DNA of 64,000 nucleotides from Actinoplanes sp. NBRC 103695 (GCF_030269485.1 NZ_BSTL01000024.1:62001-126000); one strand, 5' to 3'. Positions 9,337-17,307 are shown, counted from the first letter of the stretch. Numbers and translations: made by a program. The notes: generated by a model not told the origin, from the letters alone.

Positions 9337-10812
9337 TCAACCTTGCTGGGTCTCCGAGAAGGGGAGACGCTCCCACACCTCGGTCAGTAGGGGGTTTCGG
9401 TCGGCTGGATCGCGGAAATCGTTGAGGGCAACACCCAGTTCCCACGTCTGGCGTTCGTCACCGGTACGCGTGATCTCGTGGAGGACAGCCGCGACCGACC
9501 GTCGCTGTCCAACTGCCACCAGGTGCTCAATGTCTCGCACGGACGCGACGATCGTCGGTAGGCCTGGGGACGGCAGGAAGTCGCGGCCAAAGCTATTAGC
9601 GATGTACCACGGGTCCAAGGTCGCGACCATCCCCACGATCGGACGGCCGTCCGGTATGTGGGCGAACTCTGGTGCACGGTCGCGGACCTTGCCGAGGGTG
9701 CGGTCGAGCTGCTTAAACGCCTTGCCAAGCGTTCGCTGGTACTGCTCTTGTGCTGAAGCGTCAGCGGCGCGGGCCGCGAGCGGAGACCGGCCGGCTTTAG
9801 CCTCGATCAGGACCACGAGGTCGTGAAAAACGAGGAACTTGTCGATGCTCTTCAGGTTGTCCCTGCCCTCGCGGTAGGCGATCTCCGGGAACACAGTCAC
9901 ATCCGGGAGGGTGGCGAACTGGCGGCCGACGTAGTCCTCAAGCAACTCACCCATGTCGCGCGCGAACGCCTCCCTCCACCGGCCGAGGCCGAGGTAGTAC
10001 AGCTCCAGCGGAGACATCCGTCGCGGGATGAGCCGGGGCACGGGCGCGAGTAGCCGGCCATCAGATAGCCGGACGAACGGTCTTGAGGTCAGCGGGTTGA
10101 ACGCGTACCGGTCGAGGTGGGCGAGCGGAACCCTTCTTCGCGCGGCCTCGTCCTCGTGGCGAAACTCCTTCATGCCGGTCACGAAGGCAGACTCGATGAC
10201 GGCGACAATCTCGTCCCGTGGCAGGGACGAAAGGATGCGCGCGAAGCTGGGCTGGTCCATCCAGGCGGGGTCGAAAACCCCGCTGTTGTGGTCTGCCGCG
10301 GCGACCAGCAGGATCACGATGCCGGCGGCGGTCGTCATGTCCGCGCCAACGAGTTCCCGCATCGACTCGGCCGTCACAACCTCCAAGGCCTTGCCGCCCG
10401 AGTAGTCGTCGAAGAAGGACATCGATCGAGCGATCTCCTCCATCATCGACTCCTGGTATGGGAACTGCTCGAACGCGATCCTGGCGAGGACAGCGAACGG
10501 TGAGTTCAGCTCAGGGTCACGCAGCTCGTGCTTGGCCAGGTTGTTGTGCATGCCACAGGCAGTCACCACATCGCGCTCAGTGGGCACTGCCCGCCGGTGC
10601 GCATTGCCGTTACAGATCGCGGCCTTGGCGACTGCCGCGAGTGCCCACGGCGGAGTCGCCACGTAAGCCCGAGCTTCAGGCGATCCGTCGAGATGCCCGG
10701 GTAGCGACAGAGCACGCCGAGCGACGGCGAACAGCATCGCCTCCTGGTTGAAGCGCCGCACGAAGTCGCTGAACTCCCGGTACGTGAACGTCAGGGCCGA
10801 GGCGTTGGTCAC
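9337..10812 (-). CDS. Protein with C-terminal PD-(D/E)XK nuclease motif, candidate defence gene
   Basis: A 491-residue cytoplasmic protein. Residues 1-280 are mainly helical with no family I can name. The C-terminal third has the spacing expected of a restriction-endonuclease-like fold: an acidic helix (GELLEDYVGRQF, about 288-299), then Asp324 in SIDKFLVFHD, then the strand VVLIEAKAG with Glu337 and Lys339. The layout is like NERD-type nucleases, where the last strand carries Glu-x-Lys. It is divergent from the TIGR02391 gene, with 139 bp between the starts, so the two may share a control region. Defence is inferred from the neighbours; a repair role or a mobile-element nuclease is possible. 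Confidence 0.7.
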   Translation of the reverse strand: MTNASALTFTYREFSDFVRRFNQEAMLFAVARRALSLPGHLDGSPEARAYVATPPWALAAVAKAAICNGNAHRRAVPTERDVVTACGMHNNLAKHELRDPELNSPFAVLARIAFEQFPYQESMMEEIARSMSFFDDYSGGKALEVVTAESMRELVGADMTTAAGIVILLVAAADHNSGVFDPAWMDQPSFARILSSLPRDEIVAVIESAFVTGMKEFRHEDEAARRRVPLAHLDRYAFNPLTSRPFVRLSDGRLLAPVPRLIPRRMSPLELYYLGLGRWREAFARDMGELLEDYVGRQFATLPDVTVFPEIAYREGRDNLKSIDKFLVFHDLVVLIEAKAGRSPLAARAADASAQEQYQRTLGKAFKQLDRTLGKVRDRAPEFAHIPDGRPIVGMVATLDPWYIANSFGRDFLPSPGLPTIVASVRDIEHLVAVGQRRSVAAVLHEITRTGDERQTWELGVALNDFRDPADRNPLLTEVWERLPFSETQQG

Positions 10813-10951
10813 CGTCAGATCGTCTCACCGCGTCACTACCGATTTCTGTGCCACGAATGAGTGGTCGAGCCGGTTGCGCTGAAACGGCGATGCCCCGCCC
10901 AGAGATGGCGTGGCAGAGTCAAGGCCCGCCCGTCGCCACGAGAGGAGATGC

Positions 10952-11773
10952 GTGCCGTCCGCCGCCAACACCTCGGTGTTCGACCAGCAGCTCACCTGCT
11001 CCGTGTGCGATGTGATTGCGCAGACGGACAGGCCGGGCCTGACCGTCACGGAGCTTGAGTTGGCCCTCGTACCGGCGCGGCTGGATCATCTCGACGAAGG
11101 GCCCAACAAGCGGACGCGGCTCCTGACCACCCTCCACAACGCCCAGGTTCGCCGCGGCACCGGCAACACCCTCATCGCGTTCATCAACGCTGCGATGTCG
11201 CCGTCGCGCTACGTCCGCGACCCCCAGCGGTTCGATCAGCTCCGCGGAGAACTCAACGCGGTGCTGGTTCTGTACGGCCTCCGCATCAACGAGCAAGGGC
11301 AGCTGGCCCGCGGCCCTTCCGCGACGACCTTGTCCGAAGCAGCTCGGTTCTCCGGTGAGCTCCTCAGCGAGCTCCGCCGTCGCGGCTGCCATCCGGCACT
11401 GCTGGATTACTGCTCCGAAGAACTGGTTCGGCAGTCCCTGTTCCACGCGGTCAGCGAAGCATCCAAGAGCATCCCGGACCGCATCCGCCGGCACACCGGC
11501 CTCGCCGGTGACGGCGCCGGACTCTACGACCAGGTGTTCGGAACCAACACCACGGCTCCGCTGATCCGCATCACCGACATGCGCGATGATTCGGAAGTCA
11601 GCGAGCACAAGGGCTTCAAGAACCTTTTGGTCGGAGTGCACGGCCACTACCGCAATCCCCGGGCGCATCGCACCCGCCTCGGGTCATCCGAGGCCCGTGA
11701 CGACTTCCTCGACGCGTTCAGCCTTTTCTCCTACCTGCACCGGCGACTTGACGCGGCCGGAGTTTCATCCTGA
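10952..11773 (+). CDS. TIGR02391 (Ymh) family protein
   Basis: A 273-residue protein whose second half matches the TIGR02391/Hypoth_Ymh family: SLFHAVSEASKSIPDRIR, then HTGLAGDGAGLYDQVFG, then SEVSEHKGFKNLLVG and HYRNPRAHR, ending with YLHRRLD. These conserved blocks sit at about residues 150-268. The family is common in defence islands and phage-related loci; its activity is not firmly known, though the R-x-x-x-H-like segment RNPRAH recalls HEPN-type ribonucleases. I chose the GTG at 10952 because AGAGGAG lies four bases upstream; longer in-frame starts have no site. The N-terminal 140 residues are helical. Confidence 0.8.
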   Translation: MPSAANTSVFDQQLTCSVCDVIAQTDRPGLTVTELELALVPARLDHLDEGPNKRTRLLTTLHNAQVRRGTGNTLIAFINAAMSPSRYVRDPQRFDQLRGELNAVLVLYGLRINEQGQLARGPSATTLSEAARFSGELLSELRRRGCHPALLDYCSEELVRQSLFHAVSEASKSIPDRIRRHTGLAGDGAGLYDQVFGTNTTAPLIRITDMRDDSEVSEHKGFKNLLVGVHGHYRNPRAHRTRLGSSEARDDFLDAFSLFSYLHRRLDAAGVSS

Positions 11774-11859
11774 TCGGGCCGAAGATTCATCTTCTACCTG
11801 CAGCCGCCCGAGACCCACCCACGACGAAAAATGTCATAGCTCCGCGTCACTATGGACCT

Positions 11860-12309
11860 ATGGCCGAAACCGCCGTACCGCTGCCGCGTCGTCCTATCGA
11901 GCTGCCGATACTCGAAGCTCGGACTCGGTTCACTCAACTCGTACGAATGGCCTCCCTGGCCAGCCAAGTCACGGTGATCACCGATCAAGGCCGCCCCGCA
12001 GCTGCGATAGTCCCGCCGGATGCGGTGCTCAGCGACGAACCGTCCACGCTGCCCAAGGCCCGGACGGAACATGCCGCGGCCGGCTGGTTGCGCCGTATCG
12101 AACAAGTTCGAGTGGCGGTGCGCCGTCAACACGCGACGCGGATCAGCGAACTGGAACAGGCGCTCACCGAGGCCTGGGGGGTCATCGATCATGTTGCACC
12201 GCGAGGGTCTGACCGCGTGGCTGATGAACTGCGTGTAGCCCAACGCGACGTGCGCCAGCCCCGAAACATGCTCAGCGACGGGCGGCAGGGCGGCCACCCG
12301 ATCGCGTAG
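11860..12309 (+). CDS. Phd/YefM-type antitoxin-like protein without an adjacent toxin
   Basis: A 149-residue protein. Residues about 12-52 fit the Phd/YefM antitoxin fold: the short strand and helix ILEARTRFTQLVRMA, then QVTVITDQGRPAAAIVPP, the typical beta-strand with Gly-Arg-Pro-Ala. The C-terminal half is a long charged helix and a tail that has no match to known toxin-binding ends. No intact toxin gene follows; the next frame is a broken gene. A second, decayed copy of the C-terminal half lies at about 8870-9047. It may be an orphan antitoxin, a stand-alone regulator, or the survivor of a degraded toxin-antitoxin pair. Confidence 0.65.
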   Translation: MAETAVPLPRRPIELPILEARTRFTQLVRMASLASQVTVITDQGRPAAAIVPPDAVLSDEPSTLPKARTEHAAAGWLRRIEQVRVAVRRQHATRISELEQALTEAWGVIDHVAPRGSDRVADELRVAQRDVRQPRNMLSDGRQGGHPIA

Positions 12310-12349
12310 ACCGATGCCGTTGATAAGCCCCGCCTGCCAGGATTTCGCC

Positions 12350-12787
12350 ATGCTCGTCACCTAGAGCCCCGGCGTCGAACCCGACCGCGTCCTGGAGCTG
12401 CTGCGCAGCGCCTCCGTCACGATCGAAAACGACGACGCGTACAAGGATCGATACACGACGGATCAGGCCCGTGTGCTGCGTGGCCAGATCGCGCGCTCCG
12501 ATCTGGAGGAGCTGCTGCTCACGCCGACCTTCTACCGGCTCATCGACCCGGCGATGTTGAACACACCGATGGGCCTGCGCCTGCTCCATGACGAGATTGC
12601 CGTGAGGAAGGCGCAGCACCGAACAGCCGATCAGGTTATCCACAGGCCAGCCCACAAGTGCGGCGCAACTGTCATCCTTTGGAGGTCGCCGAGGCCACTC
12701 CCTCGCGGCGCCGGCCACGGCTACGTTGCAGGTGGGGCGCTTCGAGTAGCAGGCCAGCGGCACCTTGACGGTTTGCTGCCGTCTTAA
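12350..12787 (+). pseudogene. Gene with a premature amber stop at codon 5, unknown product
   Basis: An ATG at 12350 opens a frame that reads four codons and then TAG (12362-12364). The same frame is open again to 12787, with natural-looking protein through about 12640, including VLELLRSAS, YTTDQARVLRGQIARSDLEE and LTPTFYRLIDP. The last third is low-complexity and may not be original coding. The family is not recognised. Because it follows the Phd-like gene directly, it might be the remnant of a partner gene. It could still be translated from the internal GTG at 12473. Confidence 0.4.
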
Positions 12788-12856
12788 CGGCGGGCCGCGG
12801 ATCGTTACTGCGCCGCGGCCAGCGACGTACTCCTGGCGCCGAAGGGGTCAGCGGAC

Positions 12857-14146
12857 CTACTCGAACAGGTGGAGCCGTGGAACGCCGAATTGGTTGACGA
12901 TGTCTAGGGCGATCGCCCTGGCGGCGGCGCGTACGTCTGCTGCGTCGGCATCGATGGGGAACTCGCCATTCACCGGTACTAGCTGGCGGAGCGTCCAGGA
13001 ACCAGGGACGGGCTGATATCCGCCCAAGGCGATCCCGCCGGAAAGGCGATGCAGGTCGAGCACCTGGAGCGGCAGGTCCTCGGGTTTCAGCAGCTCGCAC
13101 TGATAGGCCATCGGGACTTGTCCGCCAAGATGCGAAGCGTATGTCTCGGAGAGCGCCGCGAAGTCGGCCGCGAAGCTCTCAACGACGGGGCAGAGAACCT
13201 TGTGCACGCCGGGTTCGGGCTCCTCCCGCCCCCATCCGTGTACCTGCGCGGCGAGAACTGCCGACCCGTCATGGTGGAGCTCTATGTGCACGAACATGGA
13301 TCGCATATCGGTGTCGTGGGTCGTAGGGATACGGACGACCCACCGTCGCAGACCTGTGCGCGGGTTCAGCCCCTCGTTGCCGACCTCACGTATGAGCTGG
13401 AACCGCTCTTGGGAGGGCGCGGTGAACATCTCTGAGGTGCGGCGCAGTACGGTCTCGAGTACCGTTCGGACGGCGCTCGCGGCAAGAGGATCAGCGACCG
13501 CGGGCAGCGGAGTTCTTGGTCGGCAGACCCCTACAAGCCACGCGGACCGCTCCATGTCCAGCATGGCGGCAGTCTCGTTAATCATCTCGGCGAGTCGCTG
13601 GCTCTGCGCCTGCCGACCGGCGAAGCGTTCTGCGTAGGCCCGCTCGATCTCCCGCTCGCGTAGCCACCCTGTCCCGGCCCCGTCGCGGAACGGCAGACCG
13701 AGTCGATCCCTGACGCCGATGACGTGCGGGGCGTCGGCACTCCGCGGGACCGCCAGGACGAGCACTTTGTCGGTGCCGTCGTCGCTTTCCAGCGGCAAAC
13801 ACTGCAGGCCTGGCACCATCGGGTGAATTCCGTTTGCGGCGAGCTGGCGCAGGCGACGCTGTGCGGTATCAGAGTTGTCGATCGAGGCGAACGCCTTCGC
13901 AGCTGCGGTACCGCTTTCTTCCTCGACGCCGTAGACGATCAGGCCGCCCCGCGTGTTCGCCATTGCTGCGACGTCCTTGGCGAACTCGCGTGCTGGCTCC
14001 TCGCCCTTGGCGGGCAGGGCCTTTTTCCAATCAAGACTTTCGGTCTCGGTGAGCTTCGCGTCGACCGCGGCGCGAAGCATCGCAAAGTCGAGGTCGCGCG
14101 GGGTTTCTCCGAGCTGTTCGTGGATCGATGACCAACGGATCGGCAC
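12857..14146 (-). CDS. AlbA_2 (Schlafen-type) domain protein
   Basis: A 429-residue protein. Residues about 30-175 match the AlbA_2 putative DNA/RNA-binding domain: ETESLDWKKA (the conserved Glu and the Trp-Lys pair), a helix with FAKDVAAMANTRGG, then LIVYGVEEE, and later VLVLAVPRSADAPHVI. AlbA_2 proteins in bacteria occur as regulators and as defence-associated nucleic-acid-binding or nuclease proteins. The C-terminal 250 residues are unassigned and may sense a ligand or partner. A truncated and frameshifted AlbA_2 gene lies at 16190-16668, so the island has held two such genes. The gene converges on the broken frame at 12350-12787. Confidence 0.8.
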   Translation of the reverse strand: MPIRWSSIHEQLGETPRDLDFAMLRAAVDAKLTETESLDWKKALPAKGEEPAREFAKDVAAMANTRGGLIVYGVEEESGTAAAKAFASIDNSDTAQRRLRQLAANGIHPMVPGLQCLPLESDDGTDKVLVLAVPRSADAPHVIGVRDRLGLPFRDGAGTGWLREREIERAYAERFAGRQAQSQRLAEMINETAAMLDMERSAWLVGVCRPRTPLPAVADPLAASAVRTVLETVLRRTSEMFTAPSQERFQLIREVGNEGLNPRTGLRRWVVRIPTTHDTDMRSMFVHIELHHDGSAVLAAQVHGWGREEPEPGVHKVLCPVVESFAADFAALSETYASHLGGQVPMAYQCELLKPEDLPLQVLDLHRLSGGIALGGYQPVPGSWTLRQLVPVNGEFPIDADAADVRAAARAIALDIVNQFGVPRLHLFE

Positions 14147-14324
14147 GCGGCTGATTCTAGCGATGACCGTGCAGCTCCGATCCGCCGTCTCCTACACTGT
14201 CGCGCGACGCCGGAACTCGGCGCTGAGCTTTCAATGACGTATGGGTGAACTGGCCAAGCGGCCGCTCGCGGTTGGTGCGATGCTCTCGTCCGGCTTGACG
14301 AGTGACCGTCGATGGTCGTGTGCC

Positions 14325-15089
14325 TCAGGCAGATGACGATGCGGTGTTGCGGCGCGGATCTGTGATGAACGCGATGAATTTGGCTGCCAGGTCCGACGTG
14401 ACGGACTGGTACATCCCGTTTCCGGTGACCATGCCGCCGAGGCCACTGATCTTGATGAGTCCGGCACTGGCGAGATCGGAGACGACCACGTCCACGAACT
14501 CACGCCGGCTGGCGAACTCTGGGATACCTTCCTCGACCAGCTGACGGCGAGATCCGGCCATGACGTCTTTCTTTATGTGGATGTTCCGCTCGGCGTACCA
14601 CGCTTCTGGGTCGTTGAGGAGCGTGAGGATTTGCAGATGGGCGGAGGTGTAGTCCTCGATCCAGCGTAGGAAGATCAACTGCATGTCGGCGTCTGGCGCG
14701 CCTGGGAGAGCACTGTTCAGGACAGCGTTGCGGAGTGCGGCGATCTTCAATGCCTGATGGGTTCGGGTTGCAGCTTGCGTCGCAGACGTGACAGCATCAA
14801 CAAAGTTGTCATTGGCCGCTAGATTCTCGAGGTCCAGGCCCTCAACCTCAGCGGCGAGGTCGTCGACCGCCTCCGCAAGGCCCTCCAGCCATTTCGTCAT
14901 GCGGCGGTTGTAGGTGAGACTCACGGCGTACGCGAAGGCGACGCCCAGAGGCCCGCCAGCGAGCGGCACCAGATTCAGGCCGGCCTCGATGGCCTTCTCG
15001 GTGACCTCGCGACCTGCGCTCTTCGATGGCGGCTTCTCCACGGCCGAAACCGTAGCCGGTGGAATCACGTTTTGGACGTCAGGGATCAC
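14325..15089 (-). CDS. Unknown protein with a Gly-rich hydrophobic segment, candidate membrane effector
   Basis: A 254-residue protein. Residues about 38-62 (GLNLVPLAGGPLGVAFAYAV) form a Gly-rich hydrophobic hairpin-like segment. A heptad-like acidic helix follows (about 67-95, EGLAEAVDDLAAEVEGLD), then a long helical domain. The C-terminal 60 residues resemble a winged helix, with EFVDVVVSDLASAGLIKI. The combination of a membrane-active segment and a sensor-like domain is seen in several defence effectors, but I cannot name a family. It is transcribed divergently from the gene at 15281 with 191 bp between them. Confidence 0.55.
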   Translation of the reverse strand: MIPDVQNVIPPATVSAVEKPPSKSAGREVTEKAIEAGLNLVPLAGGPLGVAFAYAVSLTYNRRMTKWLEGLAEAVDDLAAEVEGLDLENLAANDNFVDAVTSATQAATRTHQALKIAALRNAVLNSALPGAPDADMQLIFLRWIEDYTSAHLQILTLLNDPEAWYAERNIHIKKDVMAGSRRQLVEEGIPEFASRREFVDVVVSDLASAGLIKISGLGGMVTGNGMYQSVTSDLAAKFIAFITDPRRNTASSSA

Positions 15090-15280
15090 CCGGAGGTGGT
15101 CAACTCGCCGGGCTGCCTCCGCAGCGCGATGCCCGGGCCGAGGTTGCGCTGTGCGTGACCGCTTCTGAGGGAATCGGCTAGAACACGGAGCATGTCGACT
15201 GCGAATGAGCTGGTGCTAACCCTTCACACAAGTGCACAGTGGTGCATCACGGTCCACCCAAGAAAGACGACGACACCCCT

Positions 15281-16180
15281 ATGCCTGCTTCAATCAGCCT
15301 CGAAAATCGAGACAGCCTTCAGGTCACTGCCAGTGACAAGTTCCGCCTTGACCCCGGCATCGGTGGTGCCAGGCTGACCCTGGACCTGGCAATCGATCGT
15401 GTAGCGATCCAGCCCGCTGAGGGTGAGGAGCCCACACCCGCCGATCAGGTGCGCCTGCGCGTCGCCGCGAGCCTCTTCGTCAGCGTTCGGGTCCCGCAGC
15501 AGGATCGCCTGTATGTATGTGAACTTGAGGCGGCTCATCTCATCACCGCCGTTGAGAAGACGTACGGATTCCAGATGCATGGCTTCGTCCGCGACGATCA
15601 GCTGCGCATCATTGACGAGCTCCGTGCCGGTTGCGACTTCTGGCTGACCGTTGCGATTCGCGTCTCTTACGTTGACAAAACACCTTCACGGCTGTTCCAG
15701 GCCGGTGCTGACCTCAGCATCGGCGTCGAGTCCGGCATCTGGCTGCGACGTTTGGCCGATGCGCGGCGCGGCGGCTTCTTCGAAGTCTTTGTGCCGTTGG
15801 ACGGCGGCACGGATTACGCCAATGCTGAGCAAGAACTCGAGAAGGCGAAGGCTGAGCTGCTCGGCAACAACATTAACGCGGCGCTGCTCGCCGCACGTAA
15901 GGCGCTCGAGACGGTCCGGAAAGCGTGGAAGACCGCGAACATCGTGCGAAACGTCAAGAGGCGCGAAGCCGCAGATCAGGACCCCAGGCCAGAACTCAAG
16001 CGCACGGTGCCGGAAAGGTTCGCGTTCTTCGCTGAAGACCTGTTCGCGGGCCTGTCAGGGGCCTTGCACAAGGAAGAAGGAACCAAGGGTTACGAGTACA
16101 GCAGAGCTCAAGCGGTCACGTTGATCGCCAGCACTTCCGGGCTCGTTGCCCAGCTGGCCGAAGAGCGCCGACTCTCCTGA
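15281..16180 (+). CDS. Unknown two-domain protein, beta-rich N-terminus and helical C-terminus
   Basis: A 299-residue cytoplasmic protein. Residues 1-180 look beta-rich (for example ARLTLDLAIDRVAI, VRLRVAASLFVSVRV, DFWLTVAIRVSYV). The C-terminal 110 residues are helical: NAEQELEKAKAELLG and AALLAARKALETVRKAW, a pattern like HEPN or abortive-infection helices, though no R-x4-6-H motif is evident. I prefer the ATG at 15281 because the 14 residues before it are low-complexity. The gene diverges from the membrane-segment protein at 14325-15089; the pair may be a sensor/effector unit, which is inference. Confidence 0.55.
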   Translation: MPASISLENRDSLQVTASDKFRLDPGIGGARLTLDLAIDRVAIQPAEGEEPTPADQVRLRVAASLFVSVRVPQQDRLYVCELEAAHLITAVEKTYGFQMHGFVRDDQLRIIDELRAGCDFWLTVAIRVSYVDKTPSRLFQAGADLSIGVESGIWLRRLADARRGGFFEVFVPLDGGTDYANAEQELEKAKAELLGNNINAALLAARKALETVRKAWKTANIVRNVKRREAADQDPRPELKRTVPERFAFFAEDLFAGLSGALHKEEGTKGYEYSRAQAVTLIASTSGLVAQLAEERRLS

Positions 16181-16189
16181 CGGCTCTGC

Positions 16190-16668
16190 GCGACCCTCGC
16201 CATCGACAGCGGTGTACTGACTGTCGGGGTCGAAGAGGACAAGACGACGCGTAGGCGGTTCGGTTGAGGCCGTTCGCGCTCGCCGGTTTCATCGAGGGGG
16301 TGGAGCAGGCCAACCGCACCTTTGACCCGCCGCTTCACGTCGAATGTCATGAACTGGTCGACCCAGACGATGAGACCCGCGGCGTCGTCTTCATCCGGGT
16401 CCGGGCGAGCCCACTCGCCCCCCACCAGACGAACAAGCGCTACTACGGCCGCGACGAGTGCCCCACTTACAGGCTGGCCCATGCCCAGGTCAAGGCGCTG
16501 GTCCGCTGGCGCACCGCGCGGGTGGACCACGCCGCCCTTAGCCGGGCCGGCTGCAGGGTTGTGTGTATCGCCGATCGTGTCGGAGCCTGTCGGCCGACGA
16601 ACCGTCGGAAACTGTCGGCTCTCCGCCCAGGCCGAGCGGAAGACGACAGGATCGACGAGTTGTGTTGA
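16190..16668 (+). pseudogene. Truncated, frameshifted AlbA_2 domain gene
   Basis: Reading from 16190 gives GVLTVGVEEDKTTRR, the GG-strand and GVE block of AlbA_2 domains, which then hits a stop. A neighbouring frame takes up the domain at about 16264 with FALAGFIEGVEQANRTF and continues VVFIRVRASPLAPH and NKRYYGRDECPTYRLA, the usual end of the fold. So the 5' part of the gene is gone and at least one indel separates the two blocks. After about 16560 the frame is no longer protein-like. It is a decayed relative of the gene at 12857-14146. Confidence 0.65.
16578..16618. repeat. Four spaced copies of TGTCGG-like hexamer
   Basis: TGTCGG occurs at 16578, 16588 and 16613, and CGTCGG at 16603, giving start-to-start spacings of 10, 15 and 10 bases, close to helical-turn steps. 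It is a possible protein-binding array or chance in GC-rich DNA. It lies between the AlbA_2 relic and the palindromic repeat. Confidence 0.25.
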
Positions 16669-16714
16669 AACGTCGTTGCGAGTTCTCCCGAGTGGAAATT
16701 CGCAACGACGTCTC
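16667..16714. repeat. Palindromic hairpin repeat, copy 2
   Basis: Left arm 16667-16681 (GAAACGTCGTTGCGA) pairs with 16700-16714 at 14 of 15 positions. It aligns with copy 1 at 9097-9144 over its whole length and in the same orientation. One stem pair differs in a compensated way: C-G in copy 1 is T-A here. Confidence 0.65.
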
Positions 16715-16740
16715 GTGTCGACTGTCTGGGACGGGGCTGT

Positions 16741-16759
16741 CCCGCTGAGATTCAGCGGG
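16741..16759 (-). terminator. Hairpin overlapping the lsr2 stop codon
   Basis: CCCGCTGA (16741-16748) and TCAGCGGG (16752-16759) form a perfect 8-bp stem with a three-base loop, and the lsr2 stop lies inside the right arm. There is no T-run after it, so it would be a GC-hairpin terminator of the kind often proposed in actinomycetes. Confidence 0.4.
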
Positions 16760-17096
16760 AGTGGAACGCCTCGACGACGGAACTCGGGATCCGACCTCGT
16801 TCAGAGACCTCGTGCCCGTTCTTCTTCGCCCACTCCCGGATCGCCTGGTTCTGGTCACGGCTGGACCTGCTGGGCTGAGCCGCAGCGGTACGGGACCCGA
16901 TACGACCGGACGGCGCCCCTCGGCCGACCCTGGTTGCCTTCTCGAGGTAGGGGTCGAGAACCTTACGCAACTTGCCGGCGTTCTTCTCCGACAGATCGAT
17001 GGTGTAGTTGACCCCGTCAAGCCCGAACTCGACGGTGCGATCGGCCTCGCCCCCGTCGAGATCGTCTGTCAAGAGGGTAATGACCTGCTTCGCCAT
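16752..17096 (-). CDS. lsr2: Lsr2 family nucleoid-associated protein
   Basis: A 114-residue protein with the full Lsr2 layout. The N-terminal dimerisation domain begins MAKQVITLLTDDLDGG and includes VEFGLDGVNYTIDLS. A basic linker follows, and the C-terminal DNA-binding part has REWAKKNGHEVSERGRIP; the Arg-Gly-Arg AT-hook-like loop that inserts into the minor groove is present. Lsr2 silences AT-richer, horizontally acquired DNA and bridges DNA in actinobacteria. Actinomycetes often carry several copies; this one sits inside an accessory island, where it could silence the neighbouring genes or belong to the mobile element. The length equals that of chromosomal Lsr2. Confidence 0.95.
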   Translation of the reverse strand: MAKQVITLLTDDLDGGEADRTVEFGLDGVNYTIDLSEKNAGKLRKVLDPYLEKATRVGRGAPSGRIGSRTAAAQPSRSSRDQNQAIREWAKKNGHEVSERGRIPSSVVEAFHSR

Positions 17097-17307
17097 GTAA
17101 TCAACACTCCCGTTTTCGCGACCAGTTCAGTCGCCGCCGAATCAGCTTCCACCATAGTCGAAACGCGCGGACATACGTGAGTCGCCACAGGCGTTGACCA
17201 AGTCTCCAACGCCAAAGGCAGACCAATGACGCCGGCTATAAACCTCGACGGTCTATCGCGTTGCGGCAACGCCGTCAGAGCCCGCAGAATGTGCCGCTCG
17301 ACTTGAG

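Noticed and set aside
12636..12644. DnaA-box-like TTATCCACA
   Set aside because: Single box, no cluster, no dnaA/dnaN or replication genes nearby; chance match in a decayed region.
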